From positions 4,802,501-4,866,500 of the forward strand of contig NC_030387.2 in assembly GCF_001625215.2 (NCBI RefSeq): a stretch of DNA of 64,000 nucleotides, in the 5' to 3' direction. The stretch comes from Daucus carota subsp. sativus. Taxonomy: Eukaryota; Streptophyta; Magnoliopsida; Apiales; Apiaceae. The translations under genes were made by a program, and so were the position numbers. Within the stretch, counting starts at the first letter, position 1; every line of letters begins with the position of its first letter. The notes below the pieces were generated by a model. It had not been told where the DNA came from, ran no database searches, and was given only the letters and a program-made list of their open reading frames with translations. Positions 23,029 to 33,979 of this stretch are shown here, piece after piece.

Positions 23029-23600
23029 TGTTGAGATACAAGCCGGAATATACATAATTCCAAGCCAGATCTATATTACAAGGAGGTGGCTCTTTTACTC
23101 TCTTTTTCTCCCCTTTTCTCAGCCTTATCTCCTCTGTATTTATAAGCTTTAAGTCACGCTTCTCCCGTGTTTGCTTGATGGGCTTTTGGCCTTGGACTCC
23201 CTCTTGGGCTTGGCAGTAGTGGGCTTCTAGTTCGTGGGCTTGTGGCCCAACATTAGCCCCCTCCAAAATAGTTCCAGATCTTTAGATGTGGATTAGATTA
23301 TATATCTTGGAAAGCGTTTTTACTGCATGTAATTTTTGTTGCTTGACAAGTTTATTGTGGCGTGGAGGCGGTGAGCCATTTCTCTAAGAGGTACATGAGG
23401 TGGTGAGGTTGATGGTGCCTGTTGTGGCGAGGACTGTTGAGAAGTGCAGTTGAGGAGCTGGAAGATGCAGTGAAGGTTGATGAGATTCTTGCCGATAAAA
23501 AGTCTCTTTCCTCTCTAGTTGCTTTCTACCAAACAATCGAAGCCAATCTGATGGTGATAATTGCTGAAAGAACATGATGGCTAAAAGAATAAACGGTGGA

Positions 23601-23792
23601 GTGAAGTAGAGGGGCTGTGAGCTTAGCTCGGAGAACCGTCTTGGCAGTGAAGTAGAGGGCTGTGGGCTGTGAAATTGAAGAATCGTCTTTGTAGTGAAGT
23701 AGAGAGGCTGTGGGCTGTGAACTTGAAGAACCGTCTTTGCAGTGAAGTAGAGAGGCTGTGGGCTGTGAGCTTGGAGAATCGTCTTTGGTGGT
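23601..23792 (+). repeat. 48-bp minisatellite, four units
   Basis: Units begin GAAGTAGAG at about 23603, 23649, 23696 and 23744. The 47-48-bp spacing keeps the minus-strand frame largely open, giving the repeated peptide HSPQPLYFTTKTILQ within an open stretch 23809-23384. No evidence that it is translated. Confidence 0.8.
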
Positions 23793-24059
23793 AATATCAA
23801 TGTTGCCACTTCTAGCTTTCAGGTTTGACGATCGATTTCAGTATGGCATCTTGTGGAGATTACCTATATTTCCGTCTAATGGGTAAATGAAAATGTTAGA
23901 TATGAGAGACGCTATCATGCGCTCCTAATTTTTCCCTCGTTGGGGCTGTCACTTGACCTTTTTCAAGTGAAGAGTGTTGGTGGACTATTGCATACAAATA
24001 AGGAGGTTGATGTAGATACCTTGACTCACATACTAGTTTGCCCGCGAAGCGGGCTTATA

Positions 24060-24350
24060 TTGGAGGTGATGTGTTTAGGCAGATGAAGCCTTGGGGCGTG
24101 ATACCTGAGACCCGTTGTAAGGCTTTTCTTGTCATTCAAAGGACGCTCGTCGAGCTAGTGAAGCGATGTAGTGAGGAGGCATGATGCCTGAGATCCGTCG
24201 TATGGCTTTGCCTACCATTTAAAGGACGCTCGTCGAGTTAGTGGAGCGATATAGTGAGGAGGCGTGATGCCTGAGATCTGTTGTAGGGTTTTGCCTGCCA
24301 TTTAAAGGATGCTCGCCGAGCTTGTGAAGCGGTATAGTGAGGAGGCAGAC
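24060..24350 (+). repeat. About 83-90-bp minisatellite, three units
   Basis: Three units containing TGCCTGAGATC, GGACGCTCGTCGAG and AGTGAGGAGGC occur at about 24100, 24185 and 24270. They are diverged by 10-20% by eye and lie just inside the Helitron-like hairpin end. Confidence 0.8.
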
Positions 24351-24989
24351 AACAGAGCCGCTTGGTTCATTGGTTCAATATTTCAGTGCCTCCCTTTCTG
24401 ATCAAATTTGAAAATATCATCTCTCTAATCGAACTCTTCAAAAAGCAACTAATAGACGTCCTCCTATGAGGCGAGGAGCTTGCTAGCCTTGGAAGTCATG
24501 ACTAGAACTTTGGATGTTGGGGGAGCCGATGAAGTAAGGAGGGAGAGCCGCTGAAGCGAAGAGGCTATTCGACCTTGAAGGTCAAGGACAACTAGAGCCT
24601 AAAATACTTTGGAAGTGGAGAAATAATGAAGTAGAACCGCTGAAGCGAAGATGCAGGTCGTGGAACCACTTTAGCGTCCTCCAAAGTGTGACGTTTAAAG
24701 GACGATCCAAGAGCTGGATGCTTTAAGAGCTGCATTTTATATTTAAGAACACTTCAAGAGCGTGATGTCTCAAGGGTGTGACCTATCAAGAGCATGACGC
24801 TTCATGAGTTGGACGCTCAATGAGCAATTAAGAATAATTCAAAAATTGGAAGCTTAAAGAGCAATTAAGAATACTTTAAAATTTGGACGCTTAAAGAGCA
24901 ATTAAGGACGCTCCAAGAGCTGTATTTAAGGATGCTTCACAAGCAGACGCCTCACACGCGGCGCGCCTCACAGAGGTGTGCTTCAAAAA

Positions 24990-25430
24990 TTGGACGCTCC
25001 AAGAGCTGATGGAGCAAAGAACCGAATTATAGAGCCATTTTAGGACTGTGCCTTTTACTTTAAAGGATGCTCCAAGAACTGATGGAGCAAAGAATTGAAT
25101 TATAGAGCCATTTTGAGGCTATGTCTTTTATTTTCAAGGGTGCTCCGAGAGCTGATGGAGCGAAGAGGCGATTTGTGGAGTCATTGAGGCTATGCCTTTT
25201 ACTTTTAAGGATGCTGCGAGAGCTGATGGAGCGAAGAGGCGAAATATGGAGTCATTTTGAGGCTATGCCTTTTTATTTTCAAGAATGCTCCGAGAGCTGA
25301 TGGAGCGAAGAGGCGATTTGTGGAGCCTTTTTGAGGCTATGCCTTTTAGTTTCAAGGATGCTCCGAGAGCTGATGGAGCGAAGAGGCGATTTGTGGAGCC
25401 TTTTTGAGGCTATGCCTTTTAGTTTCATAT
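24990..25430 (+). repeat. About 70-bp minisatellite
   Basis: Repeated unit with GCTCCGAGAGCTGATGGAGC, GAAGAGGCGATTTGTGGAG and GAGGCTATGCCTTTTA. About six units run head to tail, the last two nearly identical and the leftmost most diverged, consistent with growth from the right side. Confidence 0.85.
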
Positions 25431-25446
25431 TTTTGATGCAAATATT

Positions 25447-25529
25447 GAAAGTTCTACAGGTTGCAAGTTGAGAAAATACACTTTTAAACAAAAAACAAGG
25501 TCACTTGATGTAACAAGCACCATAATTAG
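25447..25529 (+). repeat. 83-bp direct repeat, copy 2
   Basis: Second copy of the repeat at 22946-23028. It is far too long for an ordinary target duplication, so it more likely marks a repair-associated or template-switch duplication during insertion of the bracketed DNA. Confidence 0.9.
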
Positions 25530-26189
25530 CTAATAAAAAGTCTTGCAACCAAGTAGCTAAACAAATCATAATTAAATTGATAAAATAGCATCATCCTGAC
25601 CACTGTAACTATACAGCTACCACGACTATTGTACTAACAAAGATAGCAGTATAAAAAGTCCTGATATCAAGAACATGCACAATCACTAATACCTATCGAG
25701 TCCATTGCATAAACCCCAAAATTGCAAGAGTTCAGTTGTGAAAAATCAGTGTATCTAAATAAGACCAAACAACACTGATAACATAGAATTACCCTGGAAT
25801 ACAAATAATGTCTCAGGAGAAACAAGGTACAACTATATAAAACAGCAAGTCATGATAAATTTAAACTACAGCAGGATAGCCCCTCATTCTGTATACATAT
25901 TCAGAATTTCAGAAGTTCTTAGCAAAATCCACACAGAAAATTTACAGAAGCATAACTTGTAACAGTCAAGCACAATCTATAATCAGCACACCAGCTCATA
26001 CTGAGGAGTGATTGAAAGCAGACATATATAATTATCCCTGATATTCGACATATTACTGGAAAAATAAATAATGGATAAGAAAATAAACTTGTCTTCTTAA
26101 TCTCACCAAATAAATATAATACATAAAGAGGAATAGAGTTTGTCTCCGTACTTGCAATTTCACATATGGATCCTTATGATTGTAGAGTC
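25530..26189. other. AT-rich spacer, nothing seen
   Basis: No ORF, repeat or regulatory site is supported here. It lies between the 83-bp repeat and the PIF/Harbinger remnant and may be part of that element's 3' non-coding end; I could not find its terminal repeats. Confidence 0.5.
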
Positions 26190-27215
26190 TCAATCAGACC
26201 TTTTGTTGTTCTCGCCAATAAGATTTTTGACGAAGGCAGCTTTTAAAGAAGAAGGACACTTGTTAAAAATCATGAGCTTGTTCGGTTGTGATGTTAGAAT
26301 GTCGGCTACCTCAAATACTTGACTAGGAGTGATACCTTCCAAGTTAAATGATAGAAGTTCTTCTATCACTTTTTCACTTTTTTCAGCTGACTCTTGCTCT
26401 CTTTCATCAGCACGAGACATGACTTTAGCCATGGTGGAAAGATGAACATTCATGTCTTTCATGAAGGATTGTGAGTTAGAAATTTCAGAAATTGCAACAA
26501 CCTCACTTTTTTCCCTCCTTTCTTATTTGATGTTTTCTCAACTTTTGATTTCTTTGACGGTGGAGCCTCTGATTCATCTGTTTGGGTGACATTACCACTA
26601 ATATCAATTTCTTCATCGCTTGAGTCAAGTGTGACTTGGACAGGGGCTGTTTTTTCCATGTTATTAACCGCATCAACAAAACCTTCAGCAGGTTTTCCAG
26701 TGGCATAGTCTTTGCCGTAAATAGTCATCAACTCATGAAAATGCGGAAAAGCAACTCCATACAAGTTCTTGCATGTAGTATGAGTCTAAAGAAAAAAATA
26801 TTAATGTAATATACCAAAATTGCAACAAAAAAAAAACAATAAGAAGCATGAAATATTCTGATCATACCTTGCAATACTCATCATACACAGATCTATCCAC
26901 GGATATCATCTTCTTATCATCATCCCACATAAACCCACTAGTAGAAAGCATTTGAGCAATGGCTCTGAACTTGCTAACAAGTGTTTTAAGCCGAGAGTCA
27001 ATGTGTGGTGTAGCTTTTAAACCACTTCTAGGAAGAGCCTTTCCTATGATCTCCTCCAAGCAAACCATATATCCATTTCTAAAGCCATTATCACATTTCC
27101 AATGTGGATCAGTAGCCAACTCTAACAAAGCAGAGACAAGAACTGTATCTTCTTCAGCAGTCCAAAAGCGTTTATTCCTACCTCGACCATTTCCACTAGC
27201 ACCACTTTCTTCCAT
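26190..27215 (-). pseudogene. PIF/Harbinger SANT/Myb-like DNA-binding protein (ORF1), frameshifted
   Basis: Exon 1 (27215-26868) encodes a Myb/SANT-like domain (NKRFWTAEEDTVLVSALLEL, then LKATPHIDSRLKTLVSKF and the FMWDDDKKMI block), typical of the accessory protein of plant PIF/Harbinger transposons and its domesticated relatives. After a GT-AG intron, exon 2 (from 26785) continues in phase (THTTCKNLYGVAFPHFHEL) into an acidic and Lys-rich linker. At the A-run 26507-26512 one base seems missing; with it restored the frame passes into the C-terminal part ending at 26190. A normal copy would help the transposase bind the ends and enter the nucleus. Confidence 0.8.
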
Positions 27216-27396
27216 CCTATCATAACAATCAAGTCACATAAAAAATGCAATATAACACAATAAAATTATAAGATAAATACGATTGACATGATTAAACTGG
27301 TACTAGATTCCAAATAAATCAACTTCAACTACAAGCTAGGTCCAATAAACTACAACTAAAAACAATCACAAACAAACTGAAGTAGTATCACTAAGT

Positions 27397-28777
27397 CTAC
27401 CTACGATTATGTGTAGCTATCCATTCGTTGAACATGTTTTGAGCCATTTGATTTCTGAAATTAGTCCATGGGTCGGATACAACAATAGTGTGTATATACT
27501 CTGCTTGATCACCTTCATCGTCGTCACTATCAACCTCCTCTTATAGTTTATTGTCAGTAAATGATCTTGGAGACATATATCTTTTAACCAGGTTATGTAA
27601 TAAAGCACATGCAAGCACAATACGACCATGTGTTTGTAAGCTAAACTAGGATGGACTTCTTAGAATCCCCCAGCTTCCTTTCAATAATCCAAATCACCGC
27701 TCAATAACATTTCTAGCTCTCGCATGTCTCCAGTTGAAATACTCTTCAGCTGTGTGTGGTTGACGTGCACCATTTTCCCGCTCTCTGAGGTGATAAAGAT
27801 GTCCTCTATATGGTGCTAAAAATCCCTCTCCATTAGTATATCCTCCATCACACAGATAATAACAACCTTGTTACAAAGAAAAAAACTAAAATTATTATTA
27901 TTATTATTAAGTTATAATAATAAAAAAATAAGAGCACCAAATATGTTAAATACCTTTTGGAACTTTTAAACCGTTAGGCCTAGATATTGCATCTCTAAGA
28001 ACCCGAACATCATGTGCAGATCCCTCCCAACCAGGTAACACATATATGAATTCCATATCAGGTGAGCATACTCCTAAAACATTCATGGAAAGGAGACCTT
28101 TTCTTGTTCGATATTTTGCTCGTTCCTCAGAAGGTACAGTCACACTAATCATTGTACCATCAAGTGCACCTAAAGAATTCTATAGAAATATAAAACCATT
28201 ATAATTTATGTATTACACATAGACAGTTTCTTTGTAAAAAATGAATATTATACCTGAAAGCAATTCCATCTCTCATCATCGCAGTCCTCAGATATGGGTG
28301 TTGGTTTTTTAAGTAGCACACCATGTAATTTCAGAATGGCAAGCAAACATGCATGAAATTGCCTACTAACAGTTTCAATACTTCTATAAAAATGAGCACT
28401 GATAGTTCTGTTTTTTTTTTATGATGAGCTAGTGTGTATAAAAAACCTGCAAGAATCTCTTCTAAACACATATTTTTTGTCTCATTCAATCCACCTACAT
28501 CTCTAACCATCTCCAGAAGAACACAAAATGTTCTTCGATTTACACGAAGAAAATTCCAGCACACAGTGTCACTCTCCCTTATCATCTGATTCAAATTATA
28601 CAATCTCCTTTTTCTTCAGGTCCTTTTATCAAGTTGTATACTTTGAGAATTATATAATGTGTTCCTAACCGAGTACCAAATCAGATGCAACACTACAACA
28701 CAATTAATCATTGTAACTATAAAATGAATAGTGTCTCGATTTCTCCTATTTCTGAATGGAGCATTGATTCGAGCCAT
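27397..28777 (-). pseudogene. PIF/Harbinger DDE transposase, multiply broken
   Basis: On the minus strand the reading starts with MARINAPFRNRRNRD at 28777. A TGA stop follows near 28615, then the conserved DTVCWNFLRVNRRTF region, a frameshift at the T10 run 28411-28420, the first catalytic block [10 protein letters not shown] (about 28165-28135), HDVRVLRDA, an intron near 27950-27875, the second block LCDGGYTNGEGFLAPYRG, and ARNVIER carrying the catalytic Glu. In the C-terminal part there are stop codons right after NVIER (expected Cys), in the next helix, and before EEVDSDDDEG. This order matches the DDE_4 (HARBI1/ALP1-like) family. At least four stops or shifts show it is dead. Together with 26190-27215 it forms one element. 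Confidence 0.88.
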
Positions 28778-29252
28778 TCTCTGTATAAAAGGACATTATA
28801 TAGTTTATAGATATGAAAAAGAGAGTGAGGTTCCAGAGAAAACCCTCTTATCAAGAAAACTGAGGAACCCTCTTAGATACCGTTGATTATTTTTCTCATA
28901 TATAACTATTTCCAAAATTAAAATCAATCAAATATATCTGTAATCTAACACACATGGGGGCAAAATTGTAAAGAATCTGTCATTGATTAACTAAAATCTT
29001 CTATTTTTGGCATCTAATAAAATCCAATCAAAGCACACAAATAATCTAGAATCATTACATACATATATTATCCTCTAATAAGAATCTCTGCAATTGTAAG
29101 AAAGAGACCGCCGTGGTTGAAAACACCATGATTCATCGTTTGAAGGTTTGTACCACGTATCCTCCTCATGGATCTTAAAACTTTTTCATAAAATTTATCT
29201 GTTATGACTTTTGTATAATCTGCAGAACCATATAATCCTTTTCATAGATATA

Positions 29253-29663
29253 ATGGCGGAGAAGAATCTTCATAAGAACACCGGCCGTTTGTTGGTTCGA
29301 GTAAAACCTATTTTCTTAAAGAGAATCATGGAGAATCTTTCCGATGCACAAAGACAATGGGTTGTGGAAACCGGATTCGAAAAGCTTCTACTTTTCAACA
29401 TCATGAAATACCCTCAACCTCTGAGTTTTTCGATTTCAAAGTCATACAAACTAATCGATTCAACAATTTCAATTGGTGAGAATATTATAAACTTTTCAGA
29501 AGATGATGTCCAGAATGTACTTGGTTTGCCGAACGGGGAGTTAATGTTTGAGAATTCTTACAATAGAGAGTATACAGATGTTGGCTTGAAATTTAGATTG
29601 AACTTTCTTATTGTCCTCACCAATGTTCTAATTAGGGATCCAGAACACCTTATCTCAATTTGA
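29253..29663 (+). CDS. Transposon-associated ORF of unknown function, probably truncated
   Basis: Encodes 136 residues beginning MAEKNLHKNTGRLLVRV. The pattern of LSDAQRQWVVETGFEKLL followed by NFSEDDVQNVLGLPNGEL resembles the N-terminal domain of plant genes carried by some MULE and CACTA elements, often fused to a Ulp1-type SUMO protease. No protease motif is seen downstream before the stop at 29661-29663, so it is either truncated or continues through undetected exons. The Met at 29253 follows the sequence GATATA and fits the start of similarity better than the upstream 29211 Met. The family assignment is from memory of the motif and is uncertain. Confidence 0.5.
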   Translation: MAEKNLHKNTGRLLVRVKPIFLKRIMENLSDAQRQWVVETGFEKLLLFNIMKYPQPLSFSISKSYKLIDSTISIGENIINFSEDDVQNVLGLPNGELMFENSYNREYTDVGLKFRLNFLIVLTNVLIRDPEHLISI

Positions 29664-31140
29664 AGATTCTGTCATATTCTTAAGTTTGAAGATTCTCCTT
29701 GTTTGGTTAGTGTTCTATAAGAGATTCATTATAGTATAGTTAATTGTTGAAGTTGATATTGTGTGTATAGTTGTATTTCGCACATGCTTCAGTTGGTGTT
29801 CATTACTAATGCATTCAGTTTAGATCTTTGTAAGAATTCTAATCAATATTATGTTGAGTGTTCTGATCAGAGTTGTTTTACGACTAAAGAACAACACAAG
29901 GTTCCAGTACAGATTCTAAGAGTTCCTTTATTTGTTGGTAACTTTTGTTTGGTAGAGGCGGGGGTCTGATTTGATTTATTTGCAGTATCTCCTATGATGT
30001 ATGTTGCATATTTTAAATTATGTTTGCTGGTTACTTTTAGTTGGTGGCCACAATTCGTTAATTTCTATGCTATTAAGCAGTATACATGCATTAGCCTATT
30101 CTGTTTATCAGGTTTGGCTGTCTGTTTGGGAATTTGTTCAACCAGCAATTTGGGGACAGTAAAAGGGTACTAAGCTGGTGGTTTTTTATGGATGAATCAG
30201 TACAGTGGATGCTATGCTATTGTTGCAGGCGTTTTTATTTGGTGGAGGTTTTGTTTGACTTTTGTGGCTGGAGTGTTTAGTTTGTTGTGGTGGTGGATCT
30301 TGCCTTACCTTTATTTTCGGGTCGATTGCTGCAGTATGGAGTTTAAGGTTGGCAGACATATGGTGTGGCCTTGCTTTTTCTGGAGTTGGCAGATTTGGAA
30401 GGATTTTTGGTGCTCCTCTGGTTTTGTTTAGATTTTTTTTATTTTCTCCAATAATGGAGAATTTATATTTGTATTCTTTGTTAGTTTGTAGTAGATGTTC
30501 CCTCTTTGAGTGTGTTCTTTGTGATTTTTTGAGAGAAGTTCTCTCTTTGCACATTCTTTTTTTTCTGATAAAATTCATACGAGGTGCCGCTATACCATTA
30601 ACGTTATGCTTTTTTTTTTTAAAAATTCATTCTACTTGATTATAAAAAATATGTTTCTAATAATACATTTCTTACGATTCTGTTAGGTGTTTAAAATTAG
30701 ATTTTTTGAAATTTAGTTAATTGAATAGTTTAAAAAGAACACATAATAAAATCATATATGATCGACAAACGAACCTCTAATAACTTCAGATGTAGTTATA
30801 ATTTTACTTAAATCAATCTCATAATAGTATGTTGAATAGAATATTGAGATTCTAGTAGATGTTCATCTATACATCACTCTAAAATATTTCATTATCAAAT
30901 TTTTTTTCTCAACGATTAAATTAACATTTAATTACTAATTAGTTGTATGAGATATTAGTAAGTATAATTAGATTATGATTTTATTAAAGATACCATTTTT
31001 TGATATGGAGATTCTTTAAAATGTTCGCTTGTATAACAAAATAACAAATATTAAAATACACCTGAACACTTAATTGAATTGACATATTATAATATCATGA
31101 GAGTCCAATAAACGTTCATTCAAATTTTGTTATTTTACAC
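29664..31140. other. Non-coding interior, possible LINE-like tail
   Basis: No gene is supported. About 30100-30640 is GT-rich and ends in GTTCTCTCTTTGCACATTC then T-rich DNA and GATAAAATTC, like the end of some plant LINEs, but no RT or RNase H sequence was found. A 30720-30900 stretch matches the 32510-32650 repeat. Confidence 0.35.
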
Positions 31141-31144
31141 TAAC

Positions 31145-32127
31145 TATAAGAAAGATTGTAGAAGGGGGGGTTGAATACAATCTTTTACAAATTTAAAAGA
31201 TTCAAGAACAATACACTAAGAACACAGCAAACAGAAAAACACCAAGTATTAAAAATACGGGTGGATTGAATGATCCACTCGTGAGATTTTATATAGAAGA
31301 ATCTGTGGATTGTTTACAATTCGCACAGCTGCTGATTCATCACTCAAGAACAAGTTCTAACTCTCAGATTTTCTCTTAAGTAATTTGAACAAGTTCAACT
31401 GATGCTTCTAACTTGGTTATATACTCCAAGTTTTACAAAGCTTTTAGCTAGATTACAAAATGCACTCTAATCTAAAAACAATGCTGCACAACTTTGTCTT
31501 ATGCATGCTTTCTGAGATGTCTTCATCTTTGACCATCATCTTGATTTGATCTAGATTGCATTGCATGAGATAAGTATGTTTCTGCTTCTTCTTTATTTTC
31601 CTAATTAGGCTTCCATGTCTATTTTAGTGTAATTCGATCCATGTGATTTTCAATCCATGTGATTTGTCAGACTTGAGCTCTAGTCGCTTTCAACTGCTCT
31701 TTGTTTCATCAGTTGAAAGTTCTGGTTACTTTCAACCGCTCTTGGCTTCAGTTGAATGTTGCGCTAGTCTCATCAGTTGAATGAATTACGAGCTTCATCA
31801 GTTGAGTGCTGTTCCAATCTCATTAGTTGAATTCCTTTGCATCATCAGTTGAAAACTTTGTCTTCAGTTGAATGCTTGGTTTTCATCAGTTGAAACATGG
31901 TTCAGTCTACATCAGTTGAATAGTTACATCTCATCAGTTGAATGTCCTTCACTTAGATAAAATTACATGGCATTTGGTATTTACAATTAGCCACCCTATT
32001 CTACCCATCCGTTGACAATTCCCAAAGACAAGAAATATAATAATTACAACTGAAATTTGATAAAGATACTAAGTAAGACATGTTACAAAATGTTTATGTT
32101 ATCATAAAAAATTATTGATTCCTAACA
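31145..32127 (+). mobile_element. Solo LTR or LTR fragment (Copia/Sirevirus-like)
   Basis: Starts with TATAAGAAAGATTGTAGAAG, then GGGGGGTTGAATACAATC, a sequence type seen at the left end of many plant Copia LTRs, and ends TTATGTTATCATAAAAAATT then GATTCCTAACA, a typical LTR right end. A canonical start would be TG; here it appears as TA. No 5-bp target duplication was found and no internal gag-pol sequence adjoins it. Its right half contains the CATCAGTTGAA array. Confidence 0.55.
31690..31945 (+). repeat. Irregular array of CATCAGTTGAA motifs
   Basis: About ten copies of CATCAGTTGAA(T/A) or close variants (for example TCATCAGTTGAATG, CATTAGTTGAAT, CTTCAGTTGAATG), at uneven spacings of about 20-35 bp within the LTR; the leftmost two are partly inverted (TTTCAACTG, TTTCAACCG). 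The spacer DNA differs between copies, which is unlike a plain tandem repeat. Confidence 0.8.
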
Positions 32128-32279
32128 AATTTGTAGAATAATATATAGTAGAATCTTTAAACTGATATTATAATAAATTTATATTACTTTAAAATATTCG
32201 CTCAAATATAATAGAATAATATAAGGTAGAATTTTAAAAATTTATTTACAAAGTTGAATTAAAACATCTATTATAATAT

Positions 32280-32800
32280 ATAGTAAATGAAGAGATTCCT
32301 TACAATACCCGTTCAAATATTTTTCAAATGAGGGTTCTTCAAAATGTTTTTTCAATATTTAAATTTTATATTGAAAGTAAAAAATAATTAAAAAACTTAA
32401 GTCATTGTATACAATTTTTAATAAATCTTTAATATTAATTATTAGAATCTTAATACTTATCACTTAATTAAATAAAATATGTTAATTTAAATTATAATTT
32501 ATTTAAAAAGTACACATAGTAAATCATATATGATCAACAAACCGAACACCTAACAACTTCCAATTTAGTTATAATTATACTTACATCATCAATCTCATAA
32601 CAGTATGTTGAGATTCTAGTAGATGTTCACTTATACACCTATTAGATTCTTTACGATACCCGTTTAAATATTTTTCAAATGAGGGTTCTCTAAAGTATTC
32701 TTTCAATATTTAAATTTTATATTTAAAGAAAAAGATAATTAAAGAACTTAAGTCATTGTATGCAATTTTTAATTAATATGTAATATTAATATTATAACAT
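32280..32800 (+). repeat. About 360-bp tandem duplication, 1.5 units
   Basis: The block starting GATTCCTTACAATACCCGTT at about 32293 recurs as GATTCTTTACGATACCCGTT at about 32648, with the following 130 bp well conserved (ATTTTTCAAATGAGGGTTCT, TTAAGTCATTGTATACAATT). A related part also occurs at 30720-30900. Confidence 0.75.
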
Positions 32801-32812
32801 TTCAAGATTCCA

Positions 32813-33268
32813 ATTAGAGCACTTAAAAGAATCTGAGAAAATCTTAGAAAAAAAATTTATTTTAAATTATTAGAGCACTTAAGAGAATCCTAGAAAATCT
32901 TAAATAATTTTAAATCTGTAAAACACTTAAGAGAATCTTGGAAAATCTTAAATATTTTTAAATTAGTAAAACATTTATGAAAATCTTAAAAAAATATTCA
33001 ATTTAAATTAGTAAAACACTTAGGAGAATCTCAGAAAAATCTTAAATAGATTTAAATGAGTAAAACACTTGAAAGAATCTTAGAAAAAAGTTATTTTAAA
33101 TATTCAATCTAAATTAGTAAAATACTTAGAAGAATCTCAGAAAATCGTAAATATATTTAAATGAGTAAAACACTTGAAAGAATCGTAGAAAAAAATTTAT
33201 TTTAAATTAATAGAGCACTTAAGAGAATCTTAGGAAAATATTATATTTATTAGTAAAACACTTATAAG
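32813..33268 (+). repeat. 45-60-bp AT-rich minisatellite
   Basis: About nine degenerate units of the form (T)AGTAAAACACTTAAGAGAATC followed by TTAGAAAATCTTAAATA. Unit length varies because of A/T-run changes. Two longer subunits alternate in the middle, so a higher-order period of about 110 bp is likely. Confidence 0.8.
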
Positions 33269-33487
33269 ATCGTAATAAAAAAAATTATTAGATGATCCGT
33301 TATAACAATGGTAAGAGATTTATTATCATACACAAGATAACGCAAAATATATAAATAAGATTCTCTAAGATATTCGATCAGTTTTTAGCAAGGTGAATCT
33401 TTTGAAATTTGAAATTCAAATTTAATACTGATTGATTGATTGAGATATGGATAATATAGAAAAGGAAATCAATTAATTACAAATCTT

Positions 33488-33979
33488 TTTTTTTTTTGAC
33501 GAAAAGCGAAGAATTTAATAAATAACTGAAATCCAGCCAAGACAAACCCTCGAACTGTCAATTACAACCTGATTAAGAAACAAAAAACGAGCTAAACATA
33601 TAGCCGCTTTGTTTTCAGATCGCTTAACAAATAGAATATTTAAATTCTTTAAACTAAAAAGTATTACAATCAAATCTCGAACAATCCAACCTACATCAGT
33701 TTTGAGCATAGTAGCATCGCAATTGACCTTCACATAAGCAGCAGCATCTGTAGCCCAATGTTCAGAATTATCAGTTACATCAACTGATATTAGATCAACA
33801 AATGACCCCAAAAGATGAACAATTTTATGTCGTGAAAGGTGAGCTCTTACGATATTCACCACCGTGCCATATCTGATACAAGCCTTACGGATTACCCAAA
33901 ATATCATGTAACTCCCTCTTAGAAACGTTACTGAGACCCATAAAAAAACACATAGAAACATCGAAACAGACACAAACAT
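33488..33979 (-). pseudogene. LINE 3' end with RNase H-like remnant
   Basis: On the minus strand the ORF encodes LNILFVKRSENKAAICLAR, matching the end of the RNase H domain carried by plant LINEs (V.R..N..A..LAR), followed closely by a 3' tail and an A-run (T-run 33487-33499 on the plus strand). The upstream RT is missing, so it is a 5'-truncated insertion. Confidence 0.6.

Larger units (their letters stand above)
24033..25436 (-). mobile_element. Possible Helitron (3' end at 24033, minus strand)
   Basis: On the minus strand the sequence GCCCGCTTCGCGGGC forms a 6-bp-stem hairpin followed by AAACTAG and a flanking T, matching the Helitron 3' terminus (hairpin, then CTRR, inserted before T). 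The 5' end is assigned only from a TC at 25436-25435 with the expected flanking A, so the start is weak. The body is filled with two minisatellites and has no Rep/helicase gene. Confidence 0.4.

Noticed and set aside
22649-23266. Overlapping minus-strand frames rich in hydrophobic residues
   Set aside because: They cross the 83-bp repeat and the inserted block boundary, and no splice signals or family motifs support a gene.
24060-25430. Possible CRISPR-like repeats and spacers
   Set aside because: Units are long, diverged, head to tail without unique spacers, and the DNA is eukaryotic; they are minisatellites.
30186-30639. A 130-codon minus-strand frame and matching plus-strand frames
   Set aside because: The region is GT-rich repeat-type DNA; three frames are open together, which argues for composition bias.
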